DNA of 39,091 bases from Myxococcales bacterium (GTDB taxonomy: Bacteria > Myxococcota_A > UBA9160 > UBA4427), in the NCBI GenBank assembly GCA_012960035.1, contig DUBZ01000070.1:1-39091 (forward strand). Direction: 5' to 3'. The position numbers and the translations under genes were made by a program. The notes below the pieces were generated by a model. It saw only the letters and a list, made by a program, of their open reading frames with translations. It did no database searches and was not told where the DNA came from. Below, piece by piece: positions 8,523-17,200 of this stretch; the first letter of the stretch is position 1, and every line of letters starts with the position of its first letter.

Positions 8523-8688
8523 CTAGCAGGCTGCGGAAGAACCCCTCCCGTCGCATCGCACGCGTTTTTGCGTCGATCCCTGCGTTGCGAAACTTTGCTG
8601 TGCGCCCGCACCGCGGCGGCTTCACGCCTTGTGTTCGCCGAAAAACCGCGCACGCTGCTCGGTCCGGGGTTTTTCCGCCGCCTGCTAG
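8523..8688. mobile_element. MITE-like element with 23-bp terminal inverted repeats
   Basis: The 166-bp segment begins with CTAGCAGGCTGCGGAAGAAC (continuing CCC) and ends with the reverse complement of CTAGCAGGCGGCGGAAAAAC (continuing CCC): 21 of 23 terminal positions agree. It codes for nothing and fills most of the 240-bp gap between speA and the thiolase-like gene. Ends beginning CTAGCAGGCTG are, from memory, common on miniature elements mobilised by IS1182/IS4-type transposases. No clear target duplication was seen. Its inner part is GC-rich and partly self-complementary, so it could also end transcription of speA. Confidence 0.7.
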
Positions 8689-8699
8689 TTGGCCGCGCA

Positions 8700-10727
8700 C
8701 TAATCAGAGGATAGATACGTGTAGTCGCGCAACGCCTCTTCGAATCGCTTTCGGAGCAGGGTGGATTCACTGAGGCTGATGTCGCCCCGACGAAGCGCGG
8801 CTTCCGAGGTTCGTCGCACGCGTTCGATCAGGGCCGCGGGATCATATTGCACGTAACGCAAAACTTCAGAGACGTCGTCGCCTTCAACAACATGCTCAAT
8901 GTTCATTTGTCCGTCATCGTCGACGCGAACGTGCACGGCATCGGTGTCGCCGAATAGGTTGTGCAAGTCTCCGAGAATTTCCTGGTACGCGCCTACCAAA
9001 AAAACGCCGATGAAATAGGGCTCGCCGTCATGGGGATGCAACGCGAGTGTTCGCTCTTCCCCTTGTTGGCCAATGAAGCGATCGATTTTCCCGTCGCTGT
9101 CGCAGGTAAGGTCCGCAAACACTGCGGCCCGGGTCGGCTCCTCGGCGAGTCGGTGGATCGGAAGTACGGGAAATAATTGATTTACCGCCCAGTGATCGGG
9201 CGCAGACTGGAAGACCGAAAAATTTCCGTAGTAGGTGTCCGCGAAGTCGCGTTCGAGGTGCGCGAGGTCTTCTGGAATGGGGTTGAGCTTTCGCACCGCG
9301 CACAGGATCATTTCGCAGCAATGCAGAAAATGGCGATCGGCTTGCGCGCGTTCGCGTAGGTCGAGATACCCAAGGCCGAAGAGGCTGTTGACCTCGTCGC
9401 GAATTTGCAACGCGTCGTGGTATGCCTCTTGGACGTTGCCGGCTTCGAGTGTTTCGAGGACGTTCGCAAAATCGTGCAGCGGCTTTGGGGCATCGTCCAC
9501 CGGCGTATTGGGTTTGCGTTCCGACCGCAAACGATTCGTCCCCAGGACGTCAAAGATGAGTACCGAATGATGTGCGACCAACGCACGTCCCGATTCGGTG
9601 ATGATGTCGGGGTGCGGCTGACCGACGGCATCGCAAGCTTCCTGGATCGCACTGACGACATCGCGCGCGTATTCCTGCATCGAATAGTTCATGGACGAAT
9701 TCGAATCGCTCTGGCTTCCGTCATAGTCGACGCCAAGTCCGCCGCCCACGTCGATCGTTTTAAGACTCGTCGCACCGAGTTCGCGCATGCCGACGTAGAT
9801 CCGACTCACTTCCCGCAGTGCTTCTTTGTGGGCGCGGATCGCGGTGATCTGTGAGCCGATATGAAAATGAATGAGTTCGAGACAGTCGAGCATTCCTTCG
9901 CCGTGCAGTCGGTCTGCGACATCGACAATTTCAGAAGGAGACAACCCGAACTTTGAACGCGACCCCGATGATTCGACCCACTTGCCTGCGCCGGCTGTGG
10001 CGGGGCGTCCGCGAATACCAACGTGAGGACGGATCCCAAGCTCGTGACAAAGCTTGATCAGGATGTCGATCTCGTGAAAGCGATCGATCACGATCACGGG
10101 TTTGCGGCCAAGGCGTTGCGCGAGCAATGCGGTTTCGATGTAGGTGCGGTCTTTGTAGCCGTTACAGATGATGAGCGCGTCTGGGGTATCGAGCAGCGCG
10201 AGGGCGATCAATAGTTCGGGCTTGCTGCCCGCTTCGAGCCCCATTTGCATTGGCGCACCGTACTGAATCAACTCTTCAACGACGTGTCGTTGTTGATTCA
10301 CCTTGATCGGATAGACCCCGCGGTAGCGCCCTTTGAAGTCGAACTGCTCGATCGCTTCGCCGAACGCAGAACTCACCTCCGCGACGCGTCCGGCCAAGAT
10401 GTCCGAAAAACGAATCAACATGGGAGACCGCATCCCGCGTCCCTTGAGTTCGTCAACAAGCGACATCAGGTCGACGCGGGGGCCTTTGTCTCGAAGCGGC
10501 AAGACTTCGACGGATCCGCGATCATTCACGCCAAAAAAGCCGTCCCCCCAACGGTTGAGGCCGTATAACTCGACGCTGTCCTTGAGAGTCCAGTCTTCCA
10601 CCGCAAAATCCTTCGATGCGATCGAAACGTTTCGATCTTGGCGTGTAGTTGAGATACCGCTGAGATACTGCTGAGGTGCTGTTGAGGTGTCGTTGATGCG
10701 TTGTCGGTGTGGAACGCGCGTTTGCAT
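8700..10727 (-). CDS. speA: biosynthetic arginine decarboxylase
   Basis: The 675-residue protein makes agmatine from arginine, the first step of the agmatine route to putrescine and spermidine. The PLP-binding lysine lies in 'GVYPIKVNQQ' (Lys142), followed by 'ICNGYKDR', 'FHIGSQ', the glycine-rich phosphate loop 'DVGGGLGVDYDGS' and the C-terminal 'DLTCDSDG' with the catalytic cysteine. Length agrees with Escherichia coli SpeA (658 residues). The first 35 residues are not conserved; they are partly encoded by degenerate 11-bp repeats and there is no clear ribosome binding site at 10727. No other ATG, GTG or TTG lies between this start and the conserved region, so this start is kept with reserve. 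It follows hisS on the same strand after 56 bp. Confidence 0.95.
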   Translation of the reverse strand: MQTRVPHRQRINDTSTAPQQYLSGISTTRQDRNVSIASKDFAVEDWTLKDSVELYGLNRWGDGFFGVNDRGSVEVLPLRDKGPRVDLMSLVDELKGRGMRSPMLIRFSDILAGRVAEVSSAFGEAIEQFDFKGRYRGVYPIKVNQQRHVVEELIQYGAPMQMGLEAGSKPELLIALALLDTPDALIICNGYKDRTYIETALLAQRLGRKPVIVIDRFHEIDILIKLCHELGIRPHVGIRGRPATAGAGKWVESSGSRSKFGLSPSEIVDVADRLHGEGMLDCLELIHFHIGSQITAIRAHKEALREVSRIYVGMRELGATSLKTIDVGGGLGVDYDGSQSDSNSSMNYSMQEYARDVVSAIQEACDAVGQPHPDIITESGRALVAHHSVLIFDVLGTNRLRSERKPNTPVDDAPKPLHDFANVLETLEAGNVQEAYHDALQIRDEVNSLFGLGYLDLRERAQADRHFLHCCEMILCAVRKLNPIPEDLAHLERDFADTYYGNFSVFQSAPDHWAVNQLFPVLPIHRLAEEPTRAAVFADLTCDSDGKIDRFIGQQGEERTLALHPHDGEPYFIGVFLVGAYQEILGDLHNLFGDTDAVHVRVDDDGQMNIEHVVEGDDVSEVLRYVQYDPAALIERVRRTSEAALRRGDISLSESTLLRKRFEEALRDYTYLSSD
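10649..10703. repeat. degenerate 11-bp tandem repeats over the speA 5' end
   Basis: About five units occur in a row on the plus strand: TGAGATACCGC, TGAGATACTGC, TGAGGTGCTGT, TGAGGTGTCGT and TGATGCGTTGT. The period of 11 is not a multiple of three, although the stretch lies inside the predicted N-terminal codons of speA, which argues that this stretch is leader DNA or a recently grown N-terminus and not conserved protein. Confidence 0.6.
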
Positions 10728-10783
10728 TGTGCTTGAAGAACGGCCGTGTTAGAGAGCGTGCAAAATGAAGCGACGTCCGTGAT

Positions 10784-12088
10784 TCACGGAGTGCCGTTTG
10801 GAACAGCGAAGTTGGCAATTTCTACTTCGTTTTCGACCCCGGACTCGAGTACCCGCTGCTTCGCAACGCCGCGGCTCACTTCGTGCGGTCCTAGCAACCA
10901 CAGGGACGATGCCCCGTCTCGGTCCGCGTCTGCAATCACCCGCTTCAACTTTGGCGTTCCGAGGATCAATTCGACGCTACGCCCCAAGCCGCGCAAGTGG
11001 TTGGCAACTTCGATCGCGCTCCCTCGTTCGTCTTCACTGAAGGCGTAGACAACGTCATCGAGCCGTCGCTTGAGATCCGGCAGGCAATTCATGTCCGATA
11101 GGAGTTCGCCGATCACGACGTCGCCGAAACCAAACCCCGCTGCCGGAATGCTTTGGCCACCGAGGGTTTCGGTCAGCCGGTCGTAGCGACCGCCGCCGCA
11201 GATCGATCGCAAGTCGCCCCGGGTGTCGAACGCTTCGAAGACCACGCCCGTGTAATACGCCAATCCGCGGACCACCGATGCGTCGAAGACGACGCGATCT
11301 TCGATCCCGTAGGCTTCGAGCAGGCGCCAGAGTCGCTGAAGTTCAGCGCCGGCATCCGAACCCTTGGGCGCCGCGTTGACGGCGTCGTCTAGGCTCGAAA
11401 GCGAAAGCATCTGCACCACGTCCCGGGCTTCGGTCGCTTCGAGACGGATCTCACCAGTGGGGTCGACGAGCATGTCAACCACCTTGTCCGGGCCAATCTT
11501 TTCGATCTTGTCGATCACAACGCAGAGCGGCTCGAAGGCTTCGGGACGTTGCTTCAGTATTCCCGCGCGCAGAGAGTCTTCGAGCAGGCTGCGACTGTTG
11601 AGTCGGACTTTGACGTCGCCGCGCGCAAGACCGACGGCGTCGATCATCGTCAAAATCGCTGCAATCAATTCCGCTTCGGCGGCAACCGTCGGCTCACCGT
11701 AGATATCCATGTTCCACTGGAAGTGTTCTCGCTTGCGGCCCCGGGACATGCGTTCGTAGCGCCAGTTCTGGCTGACCGTGAACCACCGGATCGGAAAGCG
11801 CAGGCCGCCGGCACGCGCCATCACCATCCGGGCGATGGAGGGCGTCATTTCCGGCCGCAGGGCCAGGTGCCGGTCGTGGATCTCAAAGTGATAGAGCTGG
11901 TCGACAATTTCTTCGCCGGCCTTGCGCATGAAGAGTTCTGCATGCTCGACGATCGGGGCGTCGACCTCCTCGAAGGCGAATTTGTGCGCCGTGTCGCGGA
12001 AGTGGCCAAACAACCACTCTCGAAAGCGATGATCTTCCGGGTAGAGGTCTCTGGTTCCCCTCGGAGGCTTCAGGTTTTGTTTGCTCAC
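10784..12088 (-). CDS. hisS: histidine-tRNA ligase
   Basis: This 434-residue class II aminoacyl-tRNA synthetase charges tRNA-His. The start 'PPRGTRDLYPED' is typical of the family. Motif 2 is visible as 'FTVSQNWRYERMSRGRKREHFQWN', after 'LALRPEMTPSIARM'. The histidine-specific signature appears as 'RGLAYYTGVVFEAF', and motif 3 as 'AAGFGFGDVVIGEL'. The C-terminal 90 residues form the anticodon-binding domain ('RSVELILGTPKLKRVIADAD'). The family is usually 400-450 residues long. The gene is divergent from the lipoprotein gene and precedes speA, with which it may be co-transcribed. Confidence 0.96.
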   Translation of the reverse strand: MSKQNLKPPRGTRDLYPEDHRFREWLFGHFRDTAHKFAFEEVDAPIVEHAELFMRKAGEEIVDQLYHFEIHDRHLALRPEMTPSIARMVMARAGGLRFPIRWFTVSQNWRYERMSRGRKREHFQWNMDIYGEPTVAAEAELIAAILTMIDAVGLARGDVKVRLNSRSLLEDSLRAGILKQRPEAFEPLCVVIDKIEKIGPDKVVDMLVDPTGEIRLEATEARDVVQMLSLSSLDDAVNAAPKGSDAGAELQRLWRLLEAYGIEDRVVFDASVVRGLAYYTGVVFEAFDTRGDLRSICGGGRYDRLTETLGGQSIPAAGFGFGDVVIGELLSDMNCLPDLKRRLDDVVYAFSEDERGSAIEVANHLRGLGRSVELILGTPKLKRVIADADRDGASSLWLLGPHEVSRGVAKQRVLESGVENEVEIANFAVPNGTP

Positions 12089-12240
12089 TGCCGCTAAATA
12101 ACACTTTCACCGGGCAAGCGCAGTGAGCAAGCGGCGTCCGGGGCACGAGATCTGGCCTTCGCGCTTCACAAGGGGGTGAGTCACTGGGATCGGGCTGCTA
12201 AACCCCTATTCAATTTGGAATTGAGATTGGAGGATCCACC
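12089..12240. promoter_or_regulatory. divergent intergenic region between hisS and lipoprotein gene
   Basis: These 152 bp should carry the promoters of both hisS and the lipoprotein gene. The right end contains a clear GGAGGA ribosome binding site at about 12230. No firm promoter boxes were recognised. Confidence 0.4.
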
Positions 12241-13566
12241 ATGGTTCACGGCGCGAAATCCGCGGCAGTTTTTAGTTTTGCGATCTGGCTTGCAGCTGCA
12301 GCCGTCGCTTGCGGCGGAGACTCCGATAAGGCGCCCGCACCCACCAAGCCGGCAAAGCTCGCGCCCGGGGTCGAAAAGCAGCCCACAAAGGCGCCGGAAC
12401 CGGACCTCGGTCATGCCCTCGTTCTCGGGTTGGCCTCTTTTGCGCCCTTCGAAAAGGGCAAGCCGCCGAAAGCACTCCCGGCCCGCATGGAGTTTCTGAG
12501 CTTCAGCGACGGCAAGTGGAACTTGACCCAACTAGAAGACGAAGGAAGTGACGTTTTCCACAAGGCGATGGCATATCAGACGGCGGATGGTCAGACGCAG
12601 ATTCTGTCGGTCAGCGGTTCGAAGGCCGTGGTGAAGTTGTGGAGCAAGGGAGCGGACGGGCTCGAAGCCAAGACGCTCTGGGAAAAGGACTTCGGCGGCA
12701 AATTCAGCCGTATGCGCGACGTTGAAGTGGGCGACCTGTTTGGCGACGGAAGCGCCGCCATGGCGGTCGCGACCCACGACCAGGGCATTGTGGCGACCAT
12801 CCACCCCAAGCCGGACGGAACCTTTGAAGTCGTCGAGATCGACGAAGAGCCGAACACCTTCGTCCACGAGATCGAGATCGGCGATATCGACGGCGACGGC
12901 ACACTCGAGGTCTACGCGACGCCGAGTGAGCCCAATCGACTCGACGGCTCTCACCAGTCGGGCCAAGTCGTGCGCTACATCCCCGAAATTGGGGAAGGGC
13001 GCAAGATCGTGGCCGACCTCGGAGATCGCCACGCGAAGGAGATCTACGTCGGTGACGTGGACGGCAACGGCAAGGACGAACTCTATGTTGTCGTCGAAGG
13101 ACGCTTGAACAAAGAAACGAAATCGATCGACGTAAAGACCGAAGTTCGTCGCTATGAAGCGGACACCGACCCGGCAGCGGGCGTGGTGATCGGCGAGCTC
13201 CCGGACTACATGTGCCGCTTCCTGACCGTTGGCGACATCGACGGCGACGGCAAACTCGAAATGGTCGCCGCCGCCTACAGCAGCGGTCTTTGGTTGTTGC
13301 GCCCGGGCGCGGACCCCATGGCGCCGTGGAAGGTCGAGCTCCTCGACAAAAATTCGGGTGGCTTCGAGCACGCCGCGATCCTGTCCGACCTCGACGGAGA
13401 CGGAAAAGACGAGCTCTACGTCGCCAGCGACAAGCACAAGGAAGTGCGTCGCTACGAGTGGAACGGCTCGCGGATGGTATCCGAGACGATCTACAAGCGA
13501 CCTTCCAGCGCAGGCGGTGTCTTCACTTGGAACATCATGCCCGTCCCGGTGGCGCTGCTCCCCTGA
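12241..13566 (+). CDS. lipoprotein with FG-GAP/VCBS-type calcium-binding repeats
   Basis: The 441-residue product starts with a lipoprotein signal peptide ending in the lipobox 'AVAC' (Cys24), followed by a Pro/Lys-rich linker to about residue 60. The rest is a repeated beta-propeller-like domain with at least four calcium-loop motifs: 'GDIDGDGTLE', 'GDVDGNGKDE', 'GDIDGDGKLE' and 'SDLDGDGKDE'. Such FG-GAP/VCBS repeats bind calcium in alpha-integrin-like propellers and mediate adhesion or protein contact. The protein should be anchored in the outer membrane or inner-membrane outer face. A GGAGGA site precedes the ATG. It lies upstream of the giant DUF1302-type gene in the same direction, but 686 bp and a strong hairpin separate them, so they are not clearly co-transcribed. 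Its function is unknown. Confidence 0.85.
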   Translation: MVHGAKSAAVFSFAIWLAAAAVACGGDSDKAPAPTKPAKLAPGVEKQPTKAPEPDLGHALVLGLASFAPFEKGKPPKALPARMEFLSFSDGKWNLTQLEDEGSDVFHKAMAYQTADGQTQILSVSGSKAVVKLWSKGADGLEAKTLWEKDFGGKFSRMRDVEVGDLFGDGSAAMAVATHDQGIVATIHPKPDGTFEVVEIDEEPNTFVHEIEIGDIDGDGTLEVYATPSEPNRLDGSHQSGQVVRYIPEIGEGRKIVADLGDRHAKEIYVGDVDGNGKDELYVVVEGRLNKETKSIDVKTEVRRYEADTDPAAGVVIGELPDYMCRFLTVGDIDGDGKLEMVAAAYSSGLWLLRPGADPMAPWKVELLDKNSGGFEHAAILSDLDGDGKDELYVASDKHKEVRRYEWNGSRMVSETIYKRPSSAGGVFTWNIMPVPVALLP

Positions 13567-13609
13567 GCCGCGGCTGACTTTTCGGCACTCACACAGCGTT
13601 TTAGTGGTC

Positions 13610-13639
13610 GGCGCCCGCGAATTGTAGTTCGCGGGTGCC
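13610..13639 (+). terminator. strong hairpin downstream of lipoprotein gene
   Basis: A 12-bp stem (GGCGCCCGCGAA pairing with TTCGCGGGTGCC, one G-U pair) encloses a 6-base loop, 43 bp after the lipoprotein stop codon. No run of T follows, so it is a possible terminator or a 3'-end stabilising structure. Confidence 0.5.
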
Positions 13640-13790
13640 TCGCTCGGCCGCCATGCGATGCGACGCGATCTGAATAAAACTGACCAGCATTCAGCATTGG
13701 CGGCAAATGGTTCAATTCTTTGCGGACTCTGCAGGGTTTTGTGCGAAGCCCCCAACACGCCTCCGCGCGCGGAATCCCTGCAAAAATACG

Positions 13791-13820
13791 TTGTCATTGA
13801 ACCACTCGCGGGGGTATAAA
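13791..13820 (+). promoter_or_regulatory. candidate sigma-70-like promoter
   Basis: TTGTCA (13791-13796) and TATAAA (13815-13820) are spaced by 18 bases. If used, the transcript would have a leader of about 425 bases before the giant DUF1302-type gene. A second TATAAT-like box is at 13879-13884 but lacks a good partner box. Confidence 0.35.
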
Positions 13821-14004
13821 CTCTCAACGAAGAGTTCTCGGCGACGTGGATTCCTCATCACGTCGAGTCTCTCTTCTTTATAATCAGTTCAGTATATGTT
13901 CAATGGCCGGTAGTGGTCTCTGAGGTTCAGCAACTCTTGGGTCTTTGGCAGTTGCATCTATTTTGGGAATGGCGACGAGAGTTGGCGCTTGGGAAGCGAC
14001 CCTC

Positions 14005-14027
14005 GCATCGCGGTTCCTGCGCGATGC
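14005..14027 (+). other. perfect 8-bp hairpin in the leader, possible attenuator
   Basis: GCATCGCG and CGCGATGC flank a 7-base loop; a TTTT run follows 10 bases later. This resembles a weak intrinsic terminator inside the leader of the giant gene. Confidence 0.35.
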
Positions 14028-14252
14028 GGCTTCATCGTTTTAAGGTTTTGCGGATTTTGAAATTTGAGTTCACGGTTTCGCGCACGGAATTTGGTTCGCG
14101 GGTGTGAGCACGGATCGTTTGTTCGAGCAATTCCCAGATCAAAAGTGCGTCCAGATTGTTGTTTTTACAGCAGCTTTGGCGACGGGTGATTTGGGTCAGC
14201 ATTGATCGTCGGTCGAAGTTGAACCCCAATCAACGAGACCGCAGGAGAAGGT

Positions 14253-17200
14253 ATGCCCCTCGGTGTGGTTCAGTACGTTGTAGACCGCTCGCTGCTGCTG
14301 CTCGTCGTCCTTACGTTAATTTTCTCGACCGCGCTTTCGGTGGCCCCAGGCGTGGTGGCCCCTGCAGGCGCCTTCGAAATGATGGACGGTCGTTTCGAAG
14401 CCCACGGGTTTTTCGAGAGTCAGCTACGCGTCCTCAATGAGGACTTCAGTGAAGACTGGGACGTCGCCCAGTGGTATCAAGTTCTCAATGTCGAGCTCGA
14501 ACTCGACATCATCGACGACACCTGGATGGGCATCGATCTTCTAAGTGCGTTTGTTCGTCTTGAGGTCCGTTACGACTGCGTCTATTCACACGGTTGTGGG
14601 ATGTTTCGAGGGATCAACACTTATGGGGACAAATCCCAGAGCTTGCCCCGGCGCTTGAGCAACGGGTTCGACCAAGACACGGCGGGCGTACTGTTACTCG
14701 GGAACAACGACCGGCTTTCTGGCGCCACCACCGACCCGATCGCTCTCGCCGACCTCTCCGGCTTTCGTCTCATCTCCGAAACCGAAGGACAGACGATTTA
14801 CAACGGCACCCTCGGCAATGAGACCGGGGAGGATCGCTTTCTGGCTCCCGGCCTCGGTTCCAACTGCAACGACCAAGACGACAACTACTTCAACTGTTTT
14901 GTTGGGCCCACGCCATTCAGCCTGAACTTCGACGACTTCAAGGACTACAAGTTCACTCAGATTCACACTCGCACGGGTGCGATCGCGCGCATGGGGCCGT
15001 GGCTTCCGAAGAACAAAGTTGATCCGATCGCCACCATGGCGTCGGTGCCGAACCCCTTCGACAGCGCGGCCACGACCGAGTTGCTCTTCCTTGGTTACAT
15101 CGACCATCAAGGGTTCCAGACGAACTTTCTCAACTTTTGGAACACGGAAGACGGTGACATTCTGCCGCCCGGCGTCGAGGACTTCGATATCGATGCTGAG
15201 CTGGCGACCGATCCTACCGTCAACGTCACCGTAAAGTTGAACTACCCGGACCGCGCGGGGGCAGACGTCTCGTTGCGTTTGCCACTTTTGCGGACCGACA
15301 AGTTCACCGACATCTTTGCGAATCCCGCGGACACCGACGGCGCCGACCAGATCGACTACGCGTTGAACTCGAACGGCCAGGGAGTCAACTTACTTCCCGT
15401 GCGCCTCCGCTATCCGAAGCTCGGCACCGGGGGTGGGGGCGCCAAGCCATATCGCCCCACGTCGATCGTCGACCACGACGAAGCTTTTTACTTCGGTCCC
15501 GACATCGAGGAGCTCGAACTTAATCTCGACTGCTCAGACACCGACGATGGCGGTTCGAGTTGCTACGTCAAAGAGGTCGATGAGACGATCGTTTACGACG
15601 CCGACAACAAAATCGTCGAGATCAACGACTTCAACCTGAAGTTTCAAGAGTACTACCGAGATATTCAGGTCTCGATGCGCACGGTCTGTCAGACGGGGGA
15701 CATGGGTTGTTTCGAACGTGTCTTTTCCGAAGAGATGGACGTAGAAGGCTACGATGTTACGTGCGGAGGGCTCGGGGCCGGTTGCGGGATTTCGCTTTCG
15801 AGCGTGATCCAAGAGACTTTCGAAGACATCAAGTCTCTCGACTGTCTTGAGAGTGAGTGGGACTGCTCCGACCAACTTCTCGAGTCGGTCGAAGATCGGC
15901 TGACGGGCCTCCAAGCCGACGGCGTCGCGCTTTCTTGCGACGCGGGCGTAGACTGCGAAACCGAAATTTCAAAGTACTTGATCCGCTTCGGGACCCACTA
16001 CGTCATCAGCGCGACGCGCAGCGACACCGTGGCGCGCGGCAACTTTATTCCCAGTAAGCCACTCCAGGAACTTCTGGAGTCCGGTCGCCTCGACTCGGTC
16101 CCATTGAATTACACCGAGAGCGAGCGCGCCTGGAACCGGGGCTACTCGCAGAACGACGAAAAGGAACTCAAAGAGGCCTATCTCGACATCGAGTTAATGG
16201 ACAGCCGGCTTTGGTTGCGCGTTGGCAAGCAGAGCATCGTGTGGGGCAAGACCGAACTGTTTCGAACCACGGACCAGTTCAACCCGCAGGACTTTGCGCT
16301 TTCGTCGTTGGGCAGCCTCGAAGAAACCCGCATCAACCTCTGGGCATTCCGCGCGGTGTACTCGCTCTATGAAGTCGGCCCGCTTTCTGATGTGCGTGTC
16401 GAGTTCGCGTTCAACTTTGATGATTTTCAGTTCAGTGACTTGGGCGCATGCGGCGAGGCGTTTACTCCAAACGTCGTATGCCAGCTGTCGCTTGGCGCGT
16501 TGGTTCACGGCATGACGGGCATTGGTGTGGCGGGGATCGCGCAACCGCCGTACCGCTGGTTCGACCCGCGCGGTTGGGAAATCGGGGGTCGTGTTGAGTG
16601 GCGCTGGAGTCGCTTCAGCTTCGCGCTGACGGACTTTTGGGGATACAACGATCTTCCCACGGTGGAGTTCATCACCCAGTACCAGCGCAACGTCGATCCG
16701 TTCTCGGGTCGACCGCGTCGATACGGTTTTTCGGGTCGTTGTAATACAGACGAACAGGACGTGATCACCACCCGCCTGTCGCCGGCACTCGACGTCAACA
16801 ACAACAACGCCCAGGGGTTCATCGACGCCATTATCGCCGACGGCAGTGGTGGGACAGGCAATCCATCGATCCTTGCCCAGTACCAGGGCGGTAACGGAAT
16901 TTCGGAATCGTGCTTGCGCCCGGGGCCGACCCATCGCGAATTTTTCCTGGCGGACTTGCCCCGGGATCAAGACCTGAGCGACCTCGTCGGTTCGGCGCTT
17001 GCGCTGAAAGAGCTGCGCGAAGTGCCCGGTGTGATCGACAGGCTGGATCAGCGCATCCCCATCAACAACAGCTACCGCGCCTTCATCGAGGGCAACTCCC
17101 TCGACGAGCATCATGCGAACCTTAACTTCTTTACTTGGATTTGTTCTTCGACGGTTGGCTTCTTGAGCCTTGACCCGAACGCCTGCGCGCAGACGGTGTT

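Larger units (their letters stand above)
13567..14252. other. 686-bp gene-free leader region of the giant outer-membrane protein gene
   Basis: No convincing gene lies here. It contains the hairpin at 13610-13639, an inverted pair TGCAGGG...CCCTGCA around 13734-13785, a candidate promoter at 13791-13820, and an 8-bp perfect hairpin at 14005-14027. The region is more A/T-rich than its neighbours toward its 3' end. A long structured 5' untranslated region for the following gene is the simplest reading. Confidence 0.5.

Noticed and set aside
12532..13827. 431-residue minus-strand frame opposite the lipoprotein gene
   Set aside because: The Val/Asp-rich repeats only mirror the DxDGDG calcium-loop codons of the real gene.
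14005..14027. Idea that the leader hairpin is a known riboswitch
   Set aside because: No conserved riboswitch core was recognised; only a simple stem-loop is visible.
16194..17114. 306-residue minus-strand frame within the giant DUF1302-type gene
   Set aside because: Lies inside a continuous 1865-codon gene with signal peptide and barrel end; no motif of its own.
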